Shown: in pieces, positions 54,888 to 63,396 of the stretch
Layout: every line of letters begins with the position of its first letter
Position numbering within the stretch: position 1 is the stretch's first letter
DNA from: Thiocapsa bogorovii
GTDB lineage: Bacteria > Pseudomonadota > Gammaproteobacteria > Chromatiales > Chromatiaceae
Assembly: GCF_021228795.1 (NCBI RefSeq)
Contig: NZ_CP089309.1
Location: forward strand, 2,604,001 to 2,668,000
DNA: 64,000 nucleotides
Direction of reading: 5' to 3'
Made by a program: the position numbers and the translations under genes
Notes under the pieces: generated by a model
Seen by the model: the letters and a program-made list of their open reading frames with translations, nothing else
Databases searched by the model: none
What the model was told of the DNA's origin: nothing

Positions 54888-56132
54888 ATGAACGACAACG
54901 CACGCACACCTCTGGCGCTTGCCTACCTGGTCAGCCAATACCCGGCGGCCTCGCACACCTTTATCCTGCGCGAGGTGCGCCGTCTGCGCGAGCTCGGCAT
55001 CCGCATCGACGTCGCCTCGATCAACAGTCCGGATCGACCCGCCGAGTCGCTGGCCGAGGAAGAGCGCGAGGAGGCGGCGACGACCTATTTCGTCAAGGCG
55101 GACGGCCTGCGCGGGGCGGTGCGCGCGCATTGGGCCACCCTGCGCACGCGCCCCGGCGACTATGCCAAGGGCCTGCTCTTTGCCTTCCGGCTCGGGGGCA
55201 CGGACATCAAGCGATGGGTCTACAGCCTCTTCTACTTCGTGGAGGCCGTTATGATCGGCCACTGGCTGACCGGACGCGCCCTAGGCCATCTTCATGTCCA
55301 TTTCGCGACCCCGGCCGCCACCGTGGGGCTGATCGCCGCACGCATCTTCCCGATCGGATTCTCGATGTCGGTCCACGGTCCGGACGAGTTCTATGACGCC
55401 CCCGGCTATCGCTTGACCGAAAAGATCGAGGGTGCCGCCTTCATCTGCTGTATCGGCTATTACTGTCGGAGCCAGCTCATGAAGCTCTCGCCGCCGGCGC
55501 ACTGGTCAAAGCTCGAGATCGCCCCGCTCGGGGTCGATCCAAGCGCCTTCAGCCCGCGGCCCTTTCGCGAGCACCCATCGCCCTTCCAGATCCTGTGCGT
55601 CGGGCGTCTGGTGCCGGCAAAAGGGCAGCACATCCTCGTCGATGCGGTCGCGGCGTTGGTGCGCAAGGGACATGACGTGTGTCTGCGCCTGGTCGGCGGC
55701 GGTCCCGACCGTGCGTCGCTCGAGGAGCAGGTGCGCCGGCTCGGGCTCGCAGAGCGCGTCGTCTTCGAAGGCGTCGTCAACCAGGGCCGCATCCGTGCCA
55801 TTTATGCCGAGGCGGACTGTTTTGCGCTGGCGAGCTTCGCCGAAGGCATCCCGGTGGTTCTGATGGAGGCAATGGCGATGGAGATCCCCTGCGTGACCAC
55901 CTTCATTACGGGGCATCCCGAGCTGATCCGCGACGGGGTCGACGGCGTGCTGGTCGCACCCTCGGACGAGGCCGCGCTCGGCGAGGCGATCGCGGATCTG
56001 ATAGCGGATCCGCAGCGTCGCCGCCAGCTCGGCGAGGCCGGACGGCGACGGGTCATCGAAAAATATAACCTCGAGACCAACACCCGACGCTTGGCGGACA
56101 TCTTGCACCGCCGCCTGGGAGCGAGGCCATGA
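54888..56132 (+). CDS. GT4-type glycosyltransferase, WcaL/AmsK-like
   Basis: 414 residues. 'LAYLVSQYPAASHTFILREV' at the N-terminus is the signature of colanic-acid-type WcaL/AmsK enzymes, followed by 'SMSVHGPDEFYDAPGY'. The C-terminal donor site has 'QILCVGRLVPAKGQHILVDA' and 'FAEGIPVVLMEAMAMEIPCV'. ATG 54888 has AAGGA about 8 nt upstream. Its stop overlaps the next gene by 4 bp (ATGA). Confidence 0.9.
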   Translation: MNDNARTPLALAYLVSQYPAASHTFILREVRRLRELGIRIDVASINSPDRPAESLAEEEREEAATTYFVKADGLRGAVRAHWATLRTRPGDYAKGLLFAFRLGGTDIKRWVYSLFYFVEAVMIGHWLTGRALGHLHVHFATPAATVGLIAARIFPIGFSMSVHGPDEFYDAPGYRLTEKIEGAAFICCIGYYCRSQLMKLSPPAHWSKLEIAPLGVDPSAFSPRPFREHPSPFQILCVGRLVPAKGQHILVDAVAALVRKGHDVCLRLVGGGPDRASLEEQVRRLGLAERVVFEGVVNQGRIRAIYAEADCFALASFAEGIPVVLMEAMAMEIPCVTTFITGHPELIRDGVDGVLVAPSDEAALGEAIADLIADPQRRRQLGEAGRRRVIEKYNLETNTRRLADILHRRLGARP

Positions 56133-58402
56133 CAGATCTCCGATTGCTCGGCGCCGCCGCGCTTGCCGCACTGATCGCAGGGACCGGTGCCGCACGGAGC
56201 GAATCCGTGCTCGAGAGACCGACCGATCTGCGGATCCTCGCCGCGCCTGTCTCGGTCGAGGCCATCGTCGAGGCCGTACCGCTGGTCCCGGACGTCGAGC
56301 GCATCGGGATGAATCTCGGTCATTCGACCTACTGGGGCGCGGAGCAGCTCCCGCGCAACGTCCTCCGAAATCCAGGCTTCGAGGGCATCATCGACCGCGC
56401 CTTGGTCCGGGTCGCGTATGCCGATCAAGACAAGTTCAGCGACGATCAGACCTGGCTCGCACGCGAAGACGGCTTCTGGTCCGGCGCCACTTACGAGATC
56501 CTGACCGGCGCCGCGGCCGGTGCAAGCGGAACCCTCGTCGACTCACGCGCCGTGGGCAGCCGCGCGCTGCCCGAGTTGATCACCGACGGGCTCGACGATC
56601 GCCTCGCCCCCGGAGATATCGTTGCCTTGACACGCGTTCGCGACGATCTTCCGCCGACACACTGGTGGTTACCCGACCGCACCAACGGACAGGTGCAGGT
56701 GGATCCTGCACGGATCGCCCCGGATAGCCCCGGTCGGCGCTCTTTGGCGCTCACCCCCTTGTCCGGCGCGACCTTGCGTCTGGCCAGCCATCTCGACACC
56801 ATCGGCACGCGTGCCGGCAAGCTCCTGCCGGTCGAGGGGCGCTGGTTGTTCTCGCTCTGGATCCACGCCGAGACCGGCGATCCGCCGCGCGTGCGCATCC
56901 TGTTTCGGCGTCACGGCTCGGGACCTTTTCTCGACGTGACACTGCGCCCGGAGCCGGGCTGGCAGCGCATCGAGCACACCTTCGACGCCGTCGACGCAGG
57001 ACCGATCGGTGCGCTGGAGCTCGCCATCGAGGTCACCGGCTCGGGACAGGTGCATCTCGACGACGTCTGGCTTGGCCCGATCGCGACAGAGGACGAAACG
57101 GCCACGGAATCCGGCGGCACCGCAGCCCCGGGTGTGAACGCCTTCCGGCCCGAGGTCATCGCCGCCCTGCAGCAGCTGCGCCCCGGCTATCTGCGCGACT
57201 GGCAGAACCAGCTCGGCGACACGCTTGACAACCGCCTGGCCGCGCCACATGCCCGGCGTGCAAGCCGGTATCGACCCGGCAACGGTGCAGAGTTCAGCTA
57301 TAGTCTGCCCGAGTTCTTCGATCTCAGCCGCAGCGTCGGGGCCAACCCCTGGCTGGTCATGCCCACGACCTTCACGACCGAAGAGGCACGGCGTCTCGGC
57401 GCGTGGCTCGCCGAACGCATCGAGACCGACGGGTTCTCGGAGGTCCTGGTCGAATTCGGCAACGAGAACTGGAATTCCATCTTCCGCCCGGCCGGAATCC
57501 AAGACCCGGCTCACCACGGCGCCGCAGCCGACCGGCTCTTCACGGCACTCGAAGACGGCGCCGGCAACCATCCTGCACTGCGCCGCGTCGTCAACGCCCA
57601 ACACGCCAACCCCTACGCGGCGGGCAAGGTCGCCGCGGCCAGCACGAAAGCCGACATCCTCGCCGTCGCCCCCTATATGCTCTCGCGCCTGGATGCGGTC
57701 GATGGGGATCGGGCGCTCGAGCTGCTGTTCGAGGACGACGACGGACGCCTGGAGGAGATCACCGGACGGCAACCCGCCGAGCAGGAGTTGGCCGTCTACG
57801 AGGTCAATCTGCATACGACCCGGGGCGACATCGCCGCAGACGACCGCGCCGCGATCGTCACGGGCGCCGCCTCCGGACCCGCCTTGGCCAAGCGGTTGCT
57901 CGAGGCGATGGCCCTGGGCGCACGGCGCCAGTGCGTCTATACGCTCGCCGGCTTCGACACGCGTCTCGAGGGCAACGCGGGTCTGGTCCCGCTGTTCGGC
58001 GTCACGCGCGACCTGACCCGCGGCGATCGACTGCGCCCGACCGGATGGGCGATCGCCTTGCTGAATCAGGTCATCGGCGGCGATCTCCACCGGGCATCCA
58101 TGACCGACGAGGATACCGGATTGCACGTCGCCACCTTCCGAGGCCCGCATGGCTGGTCGGTCGCCATCGTCTCCGATGCCCCCGAGCCCCGACGCCTGAC
58201 GCTGCGCTTCCCGGACACGCAGAGCCCGAGACCGACGGGCGGGTACGTCCTCGATGCCTCCGATCCGTTCAAAGGCAACGAGACCGCGGACGCGGTTCAG
58301 CCGCAACCCCTCGCCGTTCGGTCGGTCGGCAAGAAGCGGATTCGGGTCACCGTTCCGGCTTACAGCCTGGTCGTCCTGGGACCGGCGGAGGTACTGCTAT
58401 GA
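56129..58402 (+). CDS. Secreted glycoside hydrolase-like protein (clan GH-A type)
   Basis: 757 residues with a signal peptide (about 1-24, 'AAALAALIAGTGAARS'). The N-terminal 300 residues contain a carbohydrate-binding-like beta sandwich ('RLASHLDTIGTRAGKLLPVE' to 'GQVHLDDVWLGPI'). A TIM-barrel-like region follows with 'FSEVLVEFGNENWNSIFRP', the Asn-Glu acid/base pair of GH-A enzymes such as alpha-L-arabinofuranosidases. A later Glu in 'QELAVYEVNLHTTRGD' may be the nucleophile. A C-terminal beta domain closes it. Periplasmic trimming of the polysaccharide is an inference. It is ATGA-coupled on both sides. Confidence 0.75.
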   Translation: MTDLRLLGAAALAALIAGTGAARSESVLERPTDLRILAAPVSVEAIVEAVPLVPDVERIGMNLGHSTYWGAEQLPRNVLRNPGFEGIIDRALVRVAYADQDKFSDDQTWLAREDGFWSGATYEILTGAAAGASGTLVDSRAVGSRALPELITDGLDDRLAPGDIVALTRVRDDLPPTHWWLPDRTNGQVQVDPARIAPDSPGRRSLALTPLSGATLRLASHLDTIGTRAGKLLPVEGRWLFSLWIHAETGDPPRVRILFRRHGSGPFLDVTLRPEPGWQRIEHTFDAVDAGPIGALELAIEVTGSGQVHLDDVWLGPIATEDETATESGGTAAPGVNAFRPEVIAALQQLRPGYLRDWQNQLGDTLDNRLAAPHARRASRYRPGNGAEFSYSLPEFFDLSRSVGANPWLVMPTTFTTEEARRLGAWLAERIETDGFSEVLVEFGNENWNSIFRPAGIQDPAHHGAAADRLFTALEDGAGNHPALRRVVNAQHANPYAAGKVAAASTKADILAVAPYMLSRLDAVDGDRALELLFEDDDGRLEEITGRQPAEQELAVYEVNLHTTRGDIAADDRAAIVTGAASGPALAKRLLEAMALGARRQCVYTLAGFDTRLEGNAGLVPLFGVTRDLTRGDRLRPTGWAIALLNQVIGGDLHRASMTDEDTGLHVATFRGPHGWSVAIVSDAPEPRRLTLRFPDTQSPRPTGGYVLDASDPFKGNETADAVQPQPLAVRSVGKKRIRVTVPAYSLVVLGPAEVLL

Positions 58403-59601
58403 CGCACGACGCGCTTGTCTGGCCCTCGATGCTGCTCGGCATCCTGCTCGCCGTGCCGAGCCTACCCGGCACGATCGAGCTGCTGCTGCTGACGCTCGGC
58501 GGAATCCTCCCGCCGCGGCGCGAAGACGGAGCGGACCACGCGGTGCCGATCGAACGGATCGCCGTCCTGGTCCCGGCCCATGACGAGGCCGAGGGCATTG
58601 CGCAGACCGTCGCCTCGCTGCGCGCCTGCGACTCCGGCGATGCGGGTTTCGAGGTCGTGGTCATCGCCGACAACTGCACCGACAACACCGCCGAGCTGGC
58701 GCGCTCGGCCGGGGCGCGTGTGTTGGAGCGCCGGGACCCGCAGCGCAGAGGCAAAGGCTTTGCCCTCGACTTCGCTTTCCGCAGCTTGCTGAAAGAGCCC
58801 TTCGATGGCTTTATCGTGGTCGATGCCGATACGCGGGTCGAGCTGAATCTGGTGACAGAGCTGCGACGACTGATGCGCCGCGGTGCCGCGGCGATCCAAT
58901 GCTGCTATCGGCTCGACAATCCGGAGCATAGCCTGCGCGCCCGACTCCGGGGCATTGCATGGATGGCGTTCAACGTGCTGCGCCTGCGCGGGCGCGAGCG
59001 CTGGAGACTCTCTGTCGGCCTCCTCGGCAACGGCTTCGGGCTGACCCGCGAGACCCTTCTGGAAGAGCCTTACGAGGCGACCAGCGTCGTCGAGGACATG
59101 GAATATCATCTGCGACTGGTCGCCGCCGGTCGGCGCGTGGTGTTTGCCCCGAACACCGGGGTTTGGTCGGACGCGCCCTACACCCGTGAGGCCGGTGCCG
59201 GCCAGCGAGCGCGCTGGGAGGGCGGCCGCTTCAGGATGGTTCTCGACTGGACCCCGGTCCTGCTGCGCCGCGTCATGTCCGGCGAGCATCGCCTGATCGA
59301 GCCGTTGCTCGAGCTGCTGTTGCTGCCGTTGGCCTTTCATGTGTTGTTGCTGCTGGTCGCTTTGCTACCGCCCTTCGAACCCACCAGGACGTACGCGTTC
59401 TTGGGCTTGGCACTTGTCGCAGTGCATGTCTTGGCGGCGATTCGTATCGGAGGCGGCGGCTGGCGCGATCTGCTGGCACTGGCGACGGCACCCTTCTACA
59501 TCCTGTGGAAGCTCACGATTCTGCGCGCCATTGGACGGGCCTCCCGAAACGATGCCGCCTGGGTGCGCACCGAGCGCAACGAAGCCGAGCAGAAGGACTA
59601 A
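58399..59601 (+). CDS. GT2-type membrane glycosyltransferase
   Basis: 400 residues: N-terminal hydrophobic segment (about 10-33), GT-A domain with 'AVLVPAHDEAEGIAQTVASL', 'DNCTDNTAELARSAG', DxD 'FIVVDADTRVELN' and 'SVVEDMEYHLRLVAAGRRV' (ED motif), then three C-terminal transmembrane helices (about 290-375). The shape resembles processive or chain-initiating beta-glycosyltransferases, but a QxxRW motif is present only as 'GQRARWEGGRF'. Its start overlaps the glycosidase-like gene by 4 bp. Confidence 0.88.
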   Translation: MTHDALVWPSMLLGILLAVPSLPGTIELLLLTLGGILPPRREDGADHAVPIERIAVLVPAHDEAEGIAQTVASLRACDSGDAGFEVVVIADNCTDNTAELARSAGARVLERRDPQRRGKGFALDFAFRSLLKEPFDGFIVVDADTRVELNLVTELRRLMRRGAAAIQCCYRLDNPEHSLRARLRGIAWMAFNVLRLRGRERWRLSVGLLGNGFGLTRETLLEEPYEATSVVEDMEYHLRLVAAGRRVVFAPNTGVWSDAPYTREAGAGQRARWEGGRFRMVLDWTPVLLRRVMSGEHRLIEPLLELLLLPLAFHVLLLLVALLPPFEPTRTYAFLGLALVAVHVLAAIRIGGGGWRDLLALATAPFYILWKLTILRAIGRASRNDAAWVRTERNEAEQKD

Positions 59602-59610
59602 GGGGGAGCC

Positions 59611-60615
59611 ATGCCGATATCCAATACAGCCACCCCCGACGTCTCGGTCGTCATCGTTTCTTTCAATACCCGCGATCTGCTCGTCGAATGCATCGAGACA
59701 CTGATCGCCGAGGCCGGCCCGGTCAGCTACGAGATCATCGTGGTCGACAACGCCTCACGTGACGGTTCGGCGGATCGGGTGGCCGAGCGTTTCCCGCAGG
59801 CAACCCTGATCCGAAGCACGACCAATCTCGGCTTTGCGGCAGCCAACAACCTGGGGTTCAAATCCGCGCACGGGCGCTATCTGGTCCTGCTGAACTCGGA
59901 CGCCTTCCTCACGCCGGGCGCCCTTGAGCGAGCGGTGCGTTACATGGATGCGGATCCCGGAATCGGTCTGGGCGGGGCACGGCTGATCGGGCGAGACGGC
60001 GAATGGCAGCCGTCGGCCCGGATGTTTCCCTCGCTCCTCAACGAGCTACTCACACTGTCCGGGTTGGCTGCACGATTCCCGCGCAGTCGCTTCTTCGGGC
60101 GATTCGACCGCACCTGGGCGGACCCGATGGAACCGGCGGACATCGACTGGGTTCCGGGCGCCTTCTCGATCGTGCGCCGCGACCTGCTGGCCCGCATCGG
60201 CGATTTCGACGAGGCGTTCTTTCTCTACTACGAGGAGGTCGATCTGTGCCGACGGATCCGCGCGGCGGGCCTGCGGATCCGCTATTGGCCGGACGTGGTG
60301 GTCGTGCACATCGGCGGCGAGTCATCGCGCACCCATGGCGAACTGGACATGAGCGCGGCGGGCAAGGGCGCGCAGCTCACGCTGTGGCGGATCCGCAGCG
60401 GCTTGCTCTACTATCGCAAGCACCACGGTTGGCTCGGGGCTTGGGCGGTGCGTCAACTGGAGGCGAGCTGGCATCGGGTACGCGCCTGGCGCAACCGCGG
60501 CGGCGACGCGCAGCGCGGCGGCAAGCGCACCGAGTCGCTGGCGATCGTCGCCCTGCTCGATCGGGCCTGGCGGGAGACGGCAGGCGGGCGGCTCTCGCCG
60601 CCGAGGCCCTGGTAA
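59611..60615 (+). CDS. GT2-type (rhamnosyltransferase-like) glycosyltransferase
   Basis: 334 residues. 'VSVVIVSFNTRDLLVECIET' and 'VVDNASRDGSADRVAERFPQ' form the GT2 nucleotide site, 'YLVLLNSDAFLTPGALERA' is the metal-binding region, and 'DWVPGAFSIVRRDLLARIGD' with 'FFLYYEEVDLCRRIRAAGLR' is the acceptor loop typical of WbbL-like rhamnosyltransferases. The sugar is not certain. It lies 9 bp after the previous gene with AGGGGGAG before the ATG. Confidence 0.9.
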   Translation: MPISNTATPDVSVVIVSFNTRDLLVECIETLIAEAGPVSYEIIVVDNASRDGSADRVAERFPQATLIRSTTNLGFAAANNLGFKSAHGRYLVLLNSDAFLTPGALERAVRYMDADPGIGLGGARLIGRDGEWQPSARMFPSLLNELLTLSGLAARFPRSRFFGRFDRTWADPMEPADIDWVPGAFSIVRRDLLARIGDFDEAFFLYYEEVDLCRRIRAAGLRIRYWPDVVVVHIGGESSRTHGELDMSAAGKGAQLTLWRIRSGLLYYRKHHGWLGAWAVRQLEASWHRVRAWRNRGGDAQRGGKRTESLAIVALLDRAWRETAGGRLSPPRPW

Positions 60616-60636
60616 GCATCGAGGCGGGAGCACGCC

Positions 60637-61221
60637 ATGTTCGAGAACATCCGTGAAGACTGGCACACCTACGAACGCGACTGGGCACGCCAAGGGCTCT
60701 GGGTCATGCTGGTCTATCGCTTCGGGCGCTGGCGCTACGGGATCGAGAACCGCGTTTTGCGCTGGCCGTTTTCTTTGCTCTACAAGCTCCTCAAGGTGCT
60801 CTCTCAGATCATGACGGGGATCGATCTGCCCTGCGAGGTGCGGCTCGGCCGCCGCTTCCTGATCGAGCATTTCGGCGGCATCATCATCAGCGGCGATACG
60901 GTCTTCGGCGACGACTGCGTGGTGCGCAACGGGGTTACGGTCGGCCTGCGTCATCGCGGGGTCCGCGGAGCACCCGTGATCGGCGATCGAGTCGATATCG
61001 GAGCCGGGGCCAAGGTACTCGGGCCGATCCGCATCGGCAACGACGTCGCGATCGGCGCCAACGCCGTGGTGATTCAGGACGTCCCCGGCGGCTGTCTCGC
61101 GGTCGGGGTTCCGGCCAGGATCATCCCCCGAGGCGACGCAACATCGATCCACGCCCCGACCGGTGCGAAGCACTCGCCCGGGACGGACTCCCGCGCCGAT
61201 GTCGGAGCACCTGCCTCATGA
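60637..61221 (+). CDS. Serine-acetyltransferase-like hexapeptide acyltransferase
   Basis: 194 residues: an N-terminal helical part ('NIREDWHTYERDWARQGLWV'), then left-handed beta-helix repeats with the catalytic His in 'FLIEHFGGIIISGDTVFG' and 'VTVGLRHRG'. 'IGANAVVIQDVPGGCLAVGV' closes the helix. It resembles CysE, but in EPS loci this type acetylates sugars. A disordered 25-residue tail follows. Its stop overlaps the next gene by 4 bp. With the other acyltransferase split by an IS, it may be the only active one in this window. Confidence 0.85.
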   Translation: MFENIREDWHTYERDWARQGLWVMLVYRFGRWRYGIENRVLRWPFSLLYKLLKVLSQIMTGIDLPCEVRLGRRFLIEHFGGIIISGDTVFGDDCVVRNGVTVGLRHRGVRGAPVIGDRVDIGAGAKVLGPIRIGNDVAIGANAVVIQDVPGGCLAVGVPARIIPRGDATSIHAPTGAKHSPGTDSRADVGAPAS

Positions 61222-62546
61222 AGCGCAAACCCGGCCTGGAAATCCCCGGTCCGCTCGGCCGTCGCCAGCGTCCGTGGCGCGCACTCTGGTTGCGGAGTCT
61301 CTTGCCGCCGCTCGCGGTCCTCGGGGTCGTCCTCTCGCGGGCCCTCGACCTGACACTCGCGCTGTTGCTCCTGGTGATACTCGCTCCACTGCTGCTGCTG
61401 CGCGGCGCGTTGGCTCACGCGCGTGAGGGCCGAATCTTCGATCGCGAGCCCTTGGTCGGGCGTTTTCGCGCACCCTTCGAGCGACTCTACTTCGCCGGCT
61501 CGACGCCGGGACGCAGTCTCGCGGCACTGCTGAATATCCTCCGCGGGGACTTGGCCATCGCCGGACCACGCCCTTTGACTGAGCTCGAGGCCGTCCAGCT
61601 CGACGTCGAGGCGGCCGTGCGCTTCACGGTCAGACCCGGTGTCTTCTCGCCCTATCGACTCAAGAGCCGCACCGGTGTCGCCTATGCGCCCGAGGCGCAG
61701 ATCGACAGCGATTATGCGTACGGCCAGAGCGCGCGGGGCGACGCCGGCCTGGTGGTGCGCTCCCTGATCGGGGAGGTCCTCGGCGGAGGCGAGGCGCCCA
61801 CGCCGCCCATCCTCGAGTTCTTCGGTGTCCCGATCGTCAACACCACCATGCCCGAGGCGGTGGACTGGATCGCGGCCCGTGCCGCTGCCGGGGATCCCGC
61901 GTTGCTGGCCTTCGTCAACCCGGATTGCCTCAACATCGCCTATGTCGATACCGAGTACCGCCGGATCCTGCTCGATGCCGCACGGGTCTTGCCCGACGGG
62001 ATCGGAATCCATATCGGCTGCCGGATGCTCGGGGTCGCCCTACAGGCCAACGTGAACGGCACCGACCTCTTCCCGCAGCTGTGCGAGCGGGCCGCCCGAT
62101 CGGGACTCGGGCTGTTCCTGCTGGGCGCGCGCCCGGGGATCCCCGAGGCGGTGGCGGCCAACATGCAGGCGCAGTTTCCCGGTTTGCGTATCGACGGGGT
62201 TCAAGACGGCTATTTCGACCCGGCCGACGAGGACGCCGTCATCGACAGGATCAACGCCTCGGGCGCCGCGATCCTCCTGGTCGCCTTCGGTGTGCCGCGT
62301 CAGGAAAAATGGCTCGCGCGCAACGATGCGCGCCTGACACCGGCGGTGCGCATGGGCGTCGGCGGTCTGTTCGACTTCTACTCGGGCCGAATCCCCAGGG
62401 CGCCGGAGTGGATGCGCGAGATCGGCCTCGAATGGACCTGGCGGCTGATGCAGGAACCCGGGCGAATGTGGCGACGCTATGTGATCGGCAACCCCTTGTT
62501 CCTATACCGCGTCTGGCGACAGGCGCGAAGCGGGGAGACCTCATGA
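61218..62546 (+). CDS. Fusion of degenerate sugar transferase and WecG/TagA glycosyltransferase
   Basis: 442 residues. The N-terminal 190 look like a bacterial sugar transferase: hydrophobic helix (about 35-58), then 'LLNILRGDLAIAGPRPLTEL' and 'RFTVRPGVFSPYRLKSRTGV'. The family's KFRSM block is missing, replaced by 'RFRAPFERLYFAGS', so activity is doubtful. From about 198 a complete WecG/TagA/CpsF domain follows ('FGVPIVNTTMPEAVDWIAAR', 'FVNPDCLNIAY', 'LPDGIGIHIGCRMLG', 'FGVPRQEKWLARN'). Those enzymes add ManNAc-type sugars to a polyprenyl-linked acceptor. Confidence 0.88.
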   Translation: MKRKPGLEIPGPLGRRQRPWRALWLRSLLPPLAVLGVVLSRALDLTLALLLLVILAPLLLLRGALAHAREGRIFDREPLVGRFRAPFERLYFAGSTPGRSLAALLNILRGDLAIAGPRPLTELEAVQLDVEAAVRFTVRPGVFSPYRLKSRTGVAYAPEAQIDSDYAYGQSARGDAGLVVRSLIGEVLGGGEAPTPPILEFFGVPIVNTTMPEAVDWIAARAAAGDPALLAFVNPDCLNIAYVDTEYRRILLDAARVLPDGIGIHIGCRMLGVALQANVNGTDLFPQLCERAARSGLGLFLLGARPGIPEAVAANMQAQFPGLRIDGVQDGYFDPADEDAVIDRINASGAAILLVAFGVPRQEKWLARNDARLTPAVRMGVGGLFDFYSGRIPRAPEWMREIGLEWTWRLMQEPGRMWRRYVIGNPLFLYRVWRQARSGETS

Positions 62547-63280
62547 CCGAGGAACGACCGAGCCGGACCTCGATGGAAGAGCTGCTGATGCGTCGCTACA
62601 GCCGCGCCGGCCAGCCCGCGTGGTTGATCCGATTGCGCATCGGCGCCAAGCGGCTCGCCTGGGTGGCGGTTGTACGCTCGGCCTATCTACTCAAGCGCAC
62701 CCTGGACATCCTGCTCGCCGGCCCCTTGTTCATCCTACTCCTGCCGATCTTCGGACTGCTGGCGCTGGCGATCCGGCTCGAATCACCCGGTCCCGCACTC
62801 TTCAAGCAAACGCGCGTCGGACGCTGGGGCCAGATCTTCACCATGTACAAGTTCCGCTCCATGTACATGGACGCCGAGGCGCGCAAGGCCGAGCTGCTCG
62901 TCGAGAACGAGATGTCCGGCGGAGTCACCTTCAAGATGCAGCACGACCCGCGCATCACGCGCATCGGCCGGTTCATTCGCAAGGCGTCGATCGACGAGCT
63001 GCCGCAGTTGTGGAACGTCATCAAGGGGGATATGTCGCTCGTCGGTCCGCGCCCGCCGGTCCCGGCGGAGGTCGACGAATACTCGCTCTCCGACCGGAGG
63101 CGCCTGGAGGTCACGCCCGGCATCACCTGTATTTGGCAGGTCTCGGGACGATCCGATATCCCCTTCCCCCAACAGGTCGAGCTGGATGTCCGCTACATCG
63201 AGTCCCAATCGCTGCTGACCGACCTCAAGCTCCTCTGGCAGACCGTGCCTGCCGTGTTGTTCGGGCGGGGCGCCTATTGA
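62543..63280 (+). CDS. Initiating phosphoglycosyltransferase (WbaP/WcaJ-like sugar transferase)
   Basis: 245 residues starting at ATG 62543 in an ATGA overlap. A reentrant hydrophobic helix (about 49-75) precedes the monotopic catalytic domain: 'MYKFRSMYMDAEARKAEL', 'DPRITRIGRFIRKASIDELP', 'QLWNVIKGDMSLVGPRPPVP' and 'TPGITCIWQVSGRSDIPF'. All family blocks are intact. It moves a sugar-1-phosphate from a UDP-sugar to undecaprenyl phosphate at the inner membrane, the first step of repeat-unit assembly. No PAS-like or CoA-binding N-terminal domain is present, so it is the short catalytic form. Confidence 0.93.
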   Translation: MTEERPSRTSMEELLMRRYSRAGQPAWLIRLRIGAKRLAWVAVVRSAYLLKRTLDILLAGPLFILLLPIFGLLALAIRLESPGPALFKQTRVGRWGQIFTMYKFRSMYMDAEARKAELLVENEMSGGVTFKMQHDPRITRIGRFIRKASIDELPQLWNVIKGDMSLVGPRPPVPAEVDEYSLSDRRRLEVTPGITCIWQVSGRSDIPFPQQVELDVRYIESQSLLTDLKLLWQTVPAVLFGRGAY

Positions 63281-63396
63281 ACGGTGGCTACCGTTACACG
63301 CAGCCTTATCGCGTCGGCGCGACCCCGCAGACCGCGACGCGCGTCGCGGCCGACGCCCTTTAGACCTTCTCGCATCCATTCTCCGGGGTGATCGAT

